A stretch of 64,000 nucleotides of DNA from Malachius bipustulatus. Lineage: Eukaryota > Arthropoda > Insecta > Coleoptera > Melyridae. The notes under the pieces were generated by a model. That model had not been told where the DNA came from. It did not search any database and worked only from the letters and a program-made list of their open reading frames with translations. Shown here piece after piece: positions 31,991-41,200 of this stretch (the stretch's first letter is position 1; every line of letters starts with the position of its first letter). A program made the translations under genes and the position numbers. The stretch lies in assembly GCA_910589415.1 (NCBI GenBank), contig OU342633.1, positions 34,292,210 through 34,356,209 on the forward strand, given 5' to 3'.

Positions 31991-34543
31991 ATGGCTAGTT
32001 TAGATGAAGTTGAAATAGTTCAAGAAGAGTTGACACTTGATAGCTTTAGTGGTTTGGATGAATATCTAGATGTTAACAGTGGATTAATTTTGTATCTTAA
32101 TATAAGAAGTTTAAATGCCAATTTTGAGCAGCTAGAGATATTGATTGGAGATCTTAAGGTTAGGCCTTTGCTGATAGTCTGCACTGAAACTTGGACTCTG
32201 AGTCATTATGAATTCTTTAAGTTGCCAGGATATAAAATTTTCTATAATAATGGTTGCATTAACCAGGCTGATGGGGTTATGATGTATATAAATGAAAATT
32301 GTACGGAAACTACTGAAGTAATACACATGGGTAGGTTAAACATACTTCACTCTAAGTTAAAGATTGAAAATACTGTGTACTTGGATGTATCAGCTGTATA
32401 CAGATGTCATGACTTACCTAAACAAGAGTTTATTCATAATATTGGGACATATTTACGTGGAAAAAAGAGTATAAAGAACCACATAGTGGTAGGAGATTTC
32501 AATGTTGACCTTTTAGTTCTAGACCAGCTGCAACAAGAATTCTTGAGTGTTCTCCTTGAATTTGGATTTGTTCCTGGGTTTTTGGGGGTTACCAGACCAT
32601 CCACCAATTCTCCGTGTAGGGGCTCGTGTATCGATAACATGTTCATTAAAACGGATTCAATAAAGTATCAAACTTTGAAAGTTAGTGTACCCTATCCAGA
32701 TCATTATCCTCTTTTTATGACTTTTGCAAATCAATCAAATAAATCAAATAAAGTACATGTAGATACTGTGTTTAAAGGGGTTGATTATAAAAAGCTCAAG
32801 AAATTAGCTGGCGGGACTGATTGGAATAGGTTGTTGATGCACGATCCTAGTGTGACTGCACAACTGATTGTAAATGAAATTATATATTGTGTAGATAGGG
32901 CTAAGTGGTCTGGTCCTAAAGGAAGACCTAAAAGTAGGGGTAGAAAAAAATGGATAACAAGTGCAATAATAACATCATGTGCCACTAGAGAATTAAAATA
33001 TAAGACCTGGAGGATGAGCCCATCTAACTTGGGTTTGAAGCAGGAGTATGATAGATATAGCAGGGTACTTAATAAGGTGATTAAGGCAGCTAAAATATTA
33101 TATGAAAGATCTCTAATTGAAGAAAATAAGCTCAATTATAGAAAACTTTGGCAAATAATCAGTGAAAATCTAGGAAAGCCAGCCGTAAACAAAAACAGGG
33201 TTGATTTTATTCTAGATGATGAAGATAGAAAGATTACTGACCCTATTGAAGTTGCTGATTACCTAAATACTTATTTTTGTGAAATTGGAGAAAAATTAGA
33301 AAATAGAATAATAAATGAATCACACAGTTGTGAATCAAGTTTCCCAATAGTCAATCGTAGATCAATTTTTCTAGAGCCAACTGATCCAGTAGAAGTCGGG
33401 AATGTTATTAGTGGTATGAGAGATAGGGCTGGTGGTATTGATAATATTAGCTCAAAAGTATTAAAATCAATAGTGAGTCATATATCGGGACCATTATCTT
33501 ATGTTTTCAATCAATGTATTGAACAGTCGGTTTGGCCAGATATTTGGAAACAGGCAGAGATAGTTCCAATCTTTAAGGCTGGTGACAGACATAGAGCAAA
33601 CAACTATAGACCGATATCTCTCATATCCAATATAGGTAAAATTTTTGAGAAGCTGATTCATATCAGGGTGTACGATTTCCTAATGCAGAGTAAAATAATA
33701 TCTAGGCGACAATATGGATTTGTGAAAAAATTGGGAACGAAAGATGCACTTGACTACATCACTAATTTAATATATAAAAAGTTAGATGTAAGTAAGCCCA
33801 TTATGATGACTTTTTTGGACTTATCAAAAGCGTTTGATACTGTGGATCATAAGTTGTTGCTAGATAAGCTGAGGTATTATGGAATAAGAGGTAATGCACA
33901 TAAGTTATTGACCAGTTATCTATCTGATAGGTTTCAGAGGGTGAGGGTTAATGATGTCAGGAGTGACTTTAGGCGAGTAAAGATGGGTGTTCCTCAAGGA
34001 ACTATCCTTGGTCCGCTCCTATTTGTACTGTATGTGAACGATCTATTGTTTGGTCTAGACGAAGATGAAATTATGTCATATGCTGATGATATGGCAGTCA
34101 TCGCTTTCGGTGATACATGGGCTCAAACAGAGGATAAGATGAATTCATTGTTGGGACAAATAGCCGCTTGGCTGAACCGAAATAAGCTAACCTTAAACGC
34201 TGATAAGTCTGCGTATGTTACCTTTGGTAATTACAGAGATAGTGTTCCGATTGACTGTGATATACACATTGGCAATAAGAAACTATCAAGGGTTAATAGC
34301 TGTAGATACTTGGGGATATTTATAGATTATAACCTTAAGTGGAATGTACATACTGAATATATTGTTAGCAGGACCAAGTACCTCATTTTTGTATTTTATA
34401 AATTATCCAGGTTAATGAATGCAAAGACACTAATGATGATATATTATGCTTTTTTTCATTGTTATGTAAATTATGGTATAAATGCATGGGGAGGGGCTTA
34501 TGATAACAGTTTAAGTAAGTATATTGCAACACATTCAAAATAA
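31991..34543 (+). CDS. LINE ORF2: APE endonuclease and reverse transcriptase
   Basis: 850 residues before a premature end. The endonuclease occupies about residues 25-240: LNIRSLNANF, CTETW (catalytic Glu), VVGDFNVDLL and PDHYPLF. Reverse transcriptase spans about 430-770: KAGDRHRANNYRPISLIS, FLDLSKAFDTVDH (first catalytic Asp), GVPQGTILGPLLFVLYVNDL and YADDMAV (catalytic Asp pair). No RNase H. The protein copies element RNA at a nicked target. A one-base change near 34520 shifts the frame, giving an early stop at 34541-34543; the natural C-terminus continues in the +1 frame. Confidence 0.88.
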   Translation: MASLDEVEIVQEELTLDSFSGLDEYLDVNSGLILYLNIRSLNANFEQLEILIGDLKVRPLLIVCTETWTLSHYEFFKLPGYKIFYNNGCINQADGVMMYINENCTETTEVIHMGRLNILHSKLKIENTVYLDVSAVYRCHDLPKQEFIHNIGTYLRGKKSIKNHIVVGDFNVDLLVLDQLQQEFLSVLLEFGFVPGFLGVTRPSTNSPCRGSCIDNMFIKTDSIKYQTLKVSVPYPDHYPLFMTFANQSNKSNKVHVDTVFKGVDYKKLKKLAGGTDWNRLLMHDPSVTAQLIVNEIIYCVDRAKWSGPKGRPKSRGRKKWITSAIITSCATRELKYKTWRMSPSNLGLKQEYDRYSRVLNKVIKAAKILYERSLIEENKLNYRKLWQIISENLGKPAVNKNRVDFILDDEDRKITDPIEVADYLNTYFCEIGEKLENRIINESHSCESSFPIVNRRSIFLEPTDPVEVGNVISGMRDRAGGIDNISSKVLKSIVSHISGPLSYVFNQCIEQSVWPDIWKQAEIVPIFKAGDRHRANNYRPISLISNIGKIFEKLIHIRVYDFLMQSKIISRRQYGFVKKLGTKDALDYITNLIYKKLDVSKPIMMTFLDLSKAFDTVDHKLLLDKLRYYGIRGNAHKLLTSYLSDRFQRVRVNDVRSDFRRVKMGVPQGTILGPLLFVLYVNDLLFGLDEDEIMSYADDMAVIAFGDTWAQTEDKMNSLLGQIAAWLNRNKLTLNADKSAYVTFGNYRDSVPIDCDIHIGNKKLSRVNSCRYLGIFIDYNLKWNVHTEYIVSRTKYLIFVFYKLSRLMNAKTLMMIYYAFFHCYVNYGINAWGGAYDNSLSKYIATHSK

Positions 34544-34856
34544 ACTTTTGAAAATAATAAGCAAAAAAGGATCTATTCAGATTGAATACCCACTTAATGT
34601 TGCTCAATCCTTTGCATATAACTGCCTGTTGTTTCATTATGACTGCCTGAGTGATGGTTTTGTTAAATCCTCTAGCATTACCAGGCATAGAAGTGTTCAA
34701 TTGCCAAAAATTAATAAAACTGTTTATAGTAAGAGTAGTTATGTAGTTTCTATAAAGCTTTTTAATATGTTACCTAAAGAGCTTAAGACTCTCAAAAATA
34801 TACGGTCCAAAACTAATAAAGATAAATTTAAAATGTGGATAAGGTGCAATGTCTAG
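34524..34856 (+). pseudogene. Frameshifted C-terminus of LINE ORF2
   Basis: Continues the ORF2 protein in a different frame: LQHIQNKLLKIISKKG is the usual post-RT motif of this LINE group, and VKSSSITRHRSVQLP and FNMLPKEL follow to a stop at 34854-34856. About 105 residues. Shows that the copy lost its intact ORF2 by a small indel. Confidence 0.75.
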
Positions 34857-35197
34857 GAATCTCTATGGATTGTTTTTGTTTGGAAATAATTTTTTGTAAT
34901 CATTGTTTTTGTTTTGTTGGGGGGACATTTGTAGTAAGAATATATAGGGAGATAGAAATTTGTTTGAAATATATTAGTTTAAGTTTTATATATTTTTTTT
35001 GTTGTTTTTAGGTTTTTGATTTTTAGGTATATTTTTTTTTTTTTTGTTGCTTTTTTTTTTTTTGTTTCCTACCTTACCTACGAACAGATAACAAGATTAT
35101 CTCTGTAGGATTGTTTACATTTTTTTGTATTTTAATACTATGTATTCAATATGGTATAATAAATAAATAAATAAATAAATAAAAATAAATAAATAAC

Positions 35198-36110
35198 AAA
35201 TGCAAATATCAGGTAGCGATCGTTTTATTGTGGACTGCGAAGCAAAGCGGCGGGAAGCGAGGCGCGGTCAGCGGAGGTGATGGAAAATTTCAGCAATTAG
35301 AATTGACTCTCCGGTAGGTACGTGAGTACCTACTTCGCGTGTCAGGATTGAAAACCTGGTCCGTGCGGTGAGGCCGCTGTGCGTTGCGATTCGATCAAAG
35401 GGCTGAGGATCGGCGTGCTGTTTTGACGACTACCAGGCCACGCCGACACCGCAAGATTACCCGCTGCTACGCCGGGTCAGCAATCTCATGACAAAGACGG
35501 GACCTTCGTTACTCCAGCGGAAGACGGGTACCGATGGGCTTTTGACTAGTACCAGGCCACGCCGCCACCGCGAGATTACTCCCTGCTACGCCGGGTCAGC
35601 AATCTCACGACAAGAACGGGGCCTTTGTTACTACAGCGAGGGTCGGGAACAGATGCAGAAAGGGACAATTGAGAAGGATTATTTAGGGCGACCGTGACAC
35701 AACCAAATACAAGAAAAAATTACGACTGATATGAGCTGTCACCTACCTTGGCACGGAATCGAAGGGTGGTCGGCTCTAGACTCGTGGGATCGGCAACGGC
35801 GCGGACTCGGAGCGGCGGTTTATCACTCGATCGGATACTCTACTGTTCGCTAAGAATACGGGATCGGAACTCTAAAGGCCGGTTCTCACTTGTACGACAC
35901 CCGACGACGTGCCATGTCATCGGGTGTCGTACAAGTGGGAACAGGCTTTAATGCCATTTAACACTACTAATCGCCGCGTTACCACTGGGATCGGAAGTCT
36001 CTATACTTTCAATACTCTATCGGGAGTCTATGAATTTAACACACTAGGGAGGACAATCTGTTGATACACGTCGGTTTATCACTCGATCGGAAGTAGGATA
36101 GTTAATGAAA
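35198..36110. repeat. GC-rich segment with two 120-bp direct repeats
   Basis: ACCAGGCCACGCCG, GAGATTACYC and CTACGCCGGGTCAGCAATCTCA occur twice (about 35420-35535 and 35540-35655). GGTTTATCACTCGATCGGA recurs at about 35816 and 36072. No credible gene. A tiny hairpin element (35878-35951) lies inside. Confidence 0.6.
35878..35951. mobile_element. Very short hairpin element
   Basis: About 74 bp almost wholly palindromic: AAAGGCCGGTTCTCAC and CTTGTACGACACCCG pair with CGGGTGTCGTACAAG and GTGGGAACAGGCTTT. The loop is about 10 nt. It resembles two bare MITE ends joined together. Confidence 0.6.
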
Positions 36111-36482
36111 AGTTAAAATAGGGACATGTAAACCGTTTTTCTCTATCTTTAGCCGTTTTTGTTGTTCAGGGCTTTGAACTTCAAAAAAGGCGATTTTCAC
36201 TTGTTTATAACTCAAAAACTTCTGAATTTAAACACCAACTGTAAAAGCCAATCTTATTTTTTCTTCTCAGACAATCTAAAAATGCAATAACATAGGAGCA
36301 TTCCATTTAAAAAAACATAACTTTGATATGTTTCATGCTTTTGGGACACCTGTACATTATGAATATAATTTTAAAACGTACCTCTACCGGATCTCTATCC
36401 ACTCCAAAAATAAAAAGATCCTAAAATCCAGAGACACGGCCATAATCTTCCGTGGCGTATACCGTGAATAACCCTGTATAGA
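36111..36482. mobile_element. Partial copy of a CATGTAAACCGTTTTT-type MITE
   Basis: The stretch ATAGGGACATGTAAACCGTT, with TTTCACTTGTTTATAACTCA following, is shared with the palindromes at 54.8-56.5 kb. Here it occurs once only. The end near 36474 reads AACCCTGTATAG, like the termini of the others. Confidence 0.5.
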
Positions 36483-36635
36483 AGTTTTGTCAATTTATTG
36501 TTATAATCTCACATTGAAAATCCCCGAAGAAGCGAGTAACAGCTCTCGAAAGCTTGCGGAAAGCAATAAAGAGTACACAACTACTCAAGCCTAAATTATA
36601 TTGACAACGACCCCGAGGAATTTCCGAAAAAAAAC

Positions 36636-37047
36636 AGGATGTCCCGGAAGACATATAGATCAAACGAAACACAGTGGTAGGGGAGGTCATTTGCAAACAA
36701 ATTCCATTAGCAGTGGTCCGATTGTTTACGGTTTTTGAGTTATTCGCCATTTGATGGTTTAAAAAAAAATATACATTTTTTGGGAGAAAAAAAAAGAACA
36801 GTTTGTTCATTTTTTGTAAATGTTTCGCTTTGAATGTTTTAGAATAACGTCTTATTCTTACAGTTGTTTTTTTGCATTTTACTTCGCATATTATACAGTC
36901 ATAGCCTATTTTTTTGCCACTCCGGCTTCGCCGTCGTGCTCGAAAATTCGCGCGTGTTTTAAAGACCTTAATATCCACTCATACTTTAAAATACTAATAA
37001 ATTTATTTCAGAACCGTATTGAATATTTTGTTTATTTTTTGAGTGTT
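36636..37047. mobile_element. Partial CAGGATGTCCC-type element
   Basis: ACAGGATGTCCCGGAAGACA and CAGTGGTAGGGGAGGTCATT match the left part of the element at 24373. No right end was recognised. The 162-codon minus-strand frame crossing it has no protein-like features. Confidence 0.45.
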
Positions 37048-37048
37048 G

Positions 37049-37127
37049 AAACGAATTATAGACAGATAGACACGTTGGGTGCCACTTGAAACGAATTATT
37101 AGACAGATAGACACGTTGGGCGCCACT
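37049..37127 (-). repeat. Duplicated primer-binding-site segment
   Basis: Read on the minus strand, a 42-bp unit that begins TTCAAGTGGCGCCCAACGTG is present twice (GGCGCC in the copy next to the LTR, GGCACC in the other). TGGCGCCCAACGTG is the start of the sequence complementary to the 3' end of tRNA-Lys, used as primer-binding site by many retroelements. Confidence 0.45.
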
Positions 37128-37959
37128 TGAAACGAACTATTTAACCCTTAGAGGGGAAAAATAGTCGTTGAGAGCATGAGACAGTAAAAGACAACAAGGG
37201 TCGTGGGTTGAGTCGCTAGTCTAAGAGGGTCAGCAATAACAAGCAGGTCAGCAGAACAACAGGTACTCTTTATTAAAATAAATCACAAGTATGAATATTT
37301 AGAAAAAAAATCACAGATGTTAATATCACAGACTCTTGAGCACGGTTAACAACAATAAGGAACAAGAGCGTGTAGTATATCCGAATGAACTGATCGGTTA
37401 AAACTTGGTAGGCAAAGGCACTTAGCTTCGTAGGGTCTCCGGAGCGAGGGTGGAAGTTTAGCTGGTGGTAAACTTGGTCTCAGGTACAACCAATGTGCTG
37501 CCTTCTTGTTCGAAGAAAAAACTTGCTTCCAGGAAAACTTGCGTCCGTACGAAGAGGTGGATTCCGTCAAAGAGTTGATTCCGGGGAAAAAATTGAGTCC
37601 GGGAGAAAAAGTTGCCACCCAGGAAAAAGCAAGCCAAAAACGTGGGTGATGTTTATAATAATTTACGGGAAAGTTCACTACGCCATTTCGCTAAAAATTC
37701 CAGATGTTTGCGGAAACGATCTTCCTCTAGCGAATTCCAGGAGAGAAAGGAAAGGTTAAATCACAGGTATCTGCGTACCGGATTGAAACTCGACAGTCGA
37801 GGTCGACGAGACTCCACAGTCGAAGTCGACGAACTCGAGGCCTCCAGCCGGCCGTGTTTGCGTCGCACTAAAAACCACCATCACTCACTTATTGCGCGCG
37901 CACCGCAGTTGTCTCCGTGTCGCTGGCATTTAGCCGGTACGTACACAATGTACGTTACA
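37128..37959 (-). mobile_element. Probable 5' LTR of a retrotransposon
   Basis: On the minus strand an 832-bp segment starts TGTAACGTACATTG and ends CGTTTCA. Two bases later comes a TGGCGCCCAACGTG primer-binding site. TG/CA ends and this placement fit an LTR. An AATAAA-type signal lies inside (rc of 37272-37280). No gag/pol follows, so the internal region is lost. No second LTR was found, so the assignment rests on the PBS and termini. Confidence 0.42.
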
Positions 37960-39046
37960 GTGTAATTTCAAAAGTCAGAAAAGAAAAAGCTGAATTGAAT
38001 AAATTAAGTGCACCATTTCCTCCTAAATCAAGAAAAAAATGTCAGGTCCTTATTTAAAAAATTAAGTTAATGATGACAGCGAAAATTTGAAACATTTTAG
38101 TTAGAGTTGGGAATTTAAAATTCCAAATATTTAAGTTTTTTTAACTTTTTTGGAAAACTATCGCAGACAACTGAATTTTTTCTCAGATTATTATTGAGCT
38201 TTAACTTTACAACTTTTCTCCAATTTAACCGAGTTCGTATCTTTTCTAGTTCCCGAAATCCTAATGATGTAGCTTAAATTTGACTCAGCCTGTATATCGT
38301 AGGCAGGTGAATTTTGAAAAAACCACTTTTTCATGATTTGTGAATTACTCGATGTGCTGGTATTAAAACCTTTCTCTTTTCTCTATTCATTTATCCAATA
38401 CACAGCTTCCTGGCAATCTTATCGAAACCAATTTTTTTGTAAAGCTTATACTAATTGCGCGTGAGTGGACGAAATGCCTAAAAATAAGAGACCAGGAGCT
38501 GATAATCGGACATTTCATAAAAGAAACGTTTCACCAATAATTTTAAACATTTTTTTGGCCGAATATAACATCATCTGATTTTTACCTCTGGCGTTAAATT
38601 AAATAAAACTTTAAACAAAAGTTTGGAAAAATTTGAGTTTACCGCTCATGAGAAATCATTTCAAGAGCTTTTATACTATAGTCTTCCAAAACTTAAGACC
38701 ATCAGTCTGGTCTTGACTGCTACTTTTTCGTACTGAAAAAACTAGCTGAAGCTCCCAAAACCCAACAAGAGAGTTAATTTTATTTAGACAACAATTTCCA
38801 AAAAAGAGATTCATGGGTATTAAGAAATTTTCAAAATTAGATGTTTAAATTATCAAGAATAACCTTCAAAGCTCTAGTAAGATTAGCCCATCTATTGTTT
38901 TTCTCTCTAATTATAATCATATAAATTATTGTATAAGTAGAAAAACAATCAATATAGTAACGTATTGCTTAATAATTTCATCCCCTGTCCTATAATCTCA
39001 ATCCTCGCGGAAGAAATTAACAACCGATTCCATATTCGCGAAGACG
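37960..39046. other. Upstream flank of cassette E
   Basis: From 38043 alignable with the flank of cassette D; includes spacer motif CACAGCTTCCTGGCAATC at 38401-38418. No gene seen. Confidence 0.5.
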
Positions 39047-39178
39047 CATAATCACAGCATTTACACCCCTTAAATTTAAATTATTAATCCATCAATTACG
39101 GCCAAGTAATTCCTTATAAATAAAAAATAACGACTTCGGGATAATTTAAATAAAACTCACATCAATATAAGACAGTCG
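39047..39178 (+). promoter_or_regulatory. Cassette E core promoter
   Basis: CATAATCACAGC (39047-39058), a slightly different TATA-like ATAATTTAAAT (39141-39151) and ACAGTCG (39172-39178). Same order and spacing as C and D. Confidence 0.58.
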
Positions 39179-39206
39179 TCATCAAGTTGTCACAAAAACC
39201 AGAAAC

Positions 39207-39985
39207 ATGGGTGAAAAAATTATCACCAAGTTCCTTCGCGTCTTAACCACGATATCTTGCATTTGGCCTTACCAATCGGAAAACAGAATCTTCATGATCA
39301 TGTACAAAATATTCTACTACTTTCAACGAGTGTCCTTATTGATTATGACCAATTGTCTCATATTCTACTTACCATATTTGGCAAAGAACGATCCGGGACG
39401 AATTGGCGACCAAGTGGGTTTGATTCTTCTTCTTATAATCAGTCTTGTGAAGAATCAGAAAGCTAATACTGAACGGTTTCGTTACCTGGTTCTGGAAGCT
39501 TATAAACAGACTGAAGCAATCGAGAGAGCTTGCGATGCAGTGAGGGAGATTTATGGGAGATATGCAAGGAAAATGAAAGTTGTGCATATCATGATAACTT
39601 TTTTCGTCTTAAGTACGACTTTCTTGTATTTCACGGATTTTGTTATACTGGCAGTAAATAATAATTCAAATTTGAGTGAAGAAAATAATTCAACGATTGC
39701 TACTAAAAAACTTCTTCTATTTAACGCTTGGTTGCCGTTTGATAGCGATGAGCATTATGTCTTAGCGAATATTTTTTATGAGTATATGATTATGGTTATG
39801 TTTTCAATAATTTTTTCTTCTGATTGTATTTATCTGGCTTTAATTGTGAATTGTCTGTGCGATGTAAAAATCATCAATTATTATTTTGAAAATTTTGATG
39901 AATTGGATTTTGTGGAAGGTGAAGAAAAGGGCGATGCTTACTATAAGGTTGTTTGGTGCATCAAAAAGCATCAAAAGATTATCAA
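39207..39985 (+). CDS. Odorant receptor exon 1, cassette E
   Basis: Open first exon of an insect odorant receptor (7tm_6), 259 codons plus two bases, closest to C and D but more diverged (about 88% by eye). Distinct changes include ISCIWPYQ, FVLSTTFLYFTDFVILAVNN and IFYEYMIMVMFSIIF in the third and fourth membrane segments, where ligand contacts are likely. Conserved GRIGDQVGL and WLPFDSDEHY remain. This cassette is the nearest to the shared 3' exons. The joined gene is 779+100+102+156+54 nt, 396 residues plus stop, a normal length for the family. Confidence 0.9.
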
Positions 39986-40042
39986 GTAAGTGGAGTGTTT
40001 AAAAAATTGAGAGAAACATTCGGCTAAGTTTAAATGTTTCAG

Positions 40043-40142
40043 GGATACACAATTTTTAGATGAAGTTACTAGGGGTATAATGATGTTGGATTTTCTGACA
40101 AGATCGCTGCAACTCGCCTCGACAGCTATTTATATTTTAACG
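40043..40142 (+). CDS. Odorant receptor exon 2, cassette E
   Basis: Acceptor TTTCAG; completing G (Lys), then 33 codons including DEVTRGIMMLDFLTRSLQLA; phase 0 donor ACG|GTAATA at 40143. Intron 2 to exon 3 is 4.7 kb and full of repeats. Confidence 0.86.
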
Positions 40143-41200
40143 GTAATATTTAATCATCAAGAAAAAAGTAATTAAAAAAAAATCAAAAACTAAAAAATAT
40201 AACGGAAATAATAGCTAAAACGGAGCTAGATTTACAATTTGTCTCTTTTCTTACGTATAATATACTATAAATCTCAAAATAAGCTTTAAACATGCATCGT
40301 TGCATAATTTTTAAATTTATTTTATAAATAGAAAGTTTTTATTTTATTTTCTGATAAATTGGTGGGTACCCCCAAATTGGTAAACCAATCAGCTGTTTTA
40401 GGCTAATTTTCCCTACAGTAATGCGACCTATAATACATAAAATATAAATTTTCTCTGAATTTTCCATAAATTTCCCCCCTCTTATAGACTACGTTTTTAT
40501 TTTTAGGTAATATTTTGTTTTGCTATCAGACCATTTTAGACCAGACTAGATTAATATAAATAAACGAGAAATTGGAAAACACAAATTTAAGAAAAATGTT
40601 ATCAAAAATAAACATTTTACGTGGCTTTAAAGAAAATATAGTTTTTTAATTGAAAAGCTAATGATATATTTTTTTATTAGAAACGATTTGCAACCCCCCC
40701 CCCCCCCTATAACCCCAGCAAGGGACTCTTTTTTCAATGATATATATTAATTCAATTATATTAATTGAAAAAAAATCAACTGCATAAACTTCTCACGTTT
40801 TAACAGTCAAGCTCCAAGCCAGGTTGGTCTTGACTACGTTTCTTATTCAATTTAAATACAAAAACTGAAATCCAGGCTGAAATAGGGCCCTGCCCTATTG
40901 CATTCAATTGTATGGGAATATACCTACATCTACAATAATAATGCCGTGATAACGTCGTGATTTTCAGTTTTTCTGTGAAATAGTTGGTATTCTGCGAAAT
41001 ACCAGTACATTTGACTTATGGATCTTTGGCAATCTACCTTCTTTCGGCGACGTTGGTTTACGTTGGGAATTGATGATACTTCAGCTAAGTACTGAAATGA
41101 ATCGCACCTAGGTAGGATGATAAGGAAATTATTTCCATCTCCCTCGTTAAATCAGCCCAAATCGAAAAAGCAAATAGTGCAAGCATTAGGTACGTAAATA
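40143..41200. other. Intron 2 of cassette E, 5' part
   Basis: Up to about 40430 it follows the sequence behind cassettes C and D. Beyond that, AT-rich DNA with a run of 14 C at 40693-40706. No gene. Confidence 0.45.

Larger units (their letters stand above)
30275..35197 (+). mobile_element. Nearly complete two-ORF LINE (CR1/Jockey group)
   Basis: About 4.9 kb with ORF1, ORF2, 3' UTR and an (AAAT)n tail at 35158-35197. ORF1 has zinc knuckles; ORF2 has an APE-type endonuclease and a reverse transcriptase but no RNase H. Phrases such as FLDLSKAFDTVDHKLLLDKL fit the CR1/Daphne/Crack side of the Jockey-like LINEs. The element starts inside the AAAT tail of another LINE. Only one clear lesion was found, a frameshift near the end of ORF2, so it is relatively young. 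Confidence 0.85.

Noticed and set aside
31692..32003. 103-codon frame between LINE ORF1 and ORF2
   Set aside because: Overlaps the end of ORF1 and the start of ORF2 and has no similarity to element proteins; taken as linker sequence.
36490..36978. 162-codon minus-strand open frame
   Set aside because: No domain, odd composition with Phe and basic runs, and it crosses the boundary of an inverted-repeat element.
40693..40706. C runs (also 4201-4214) as G-quadruplex or telomere-like signals
   Set aside because: Single homopolymer runs without the required pattern; probably polymerase slippage or assembly noise.
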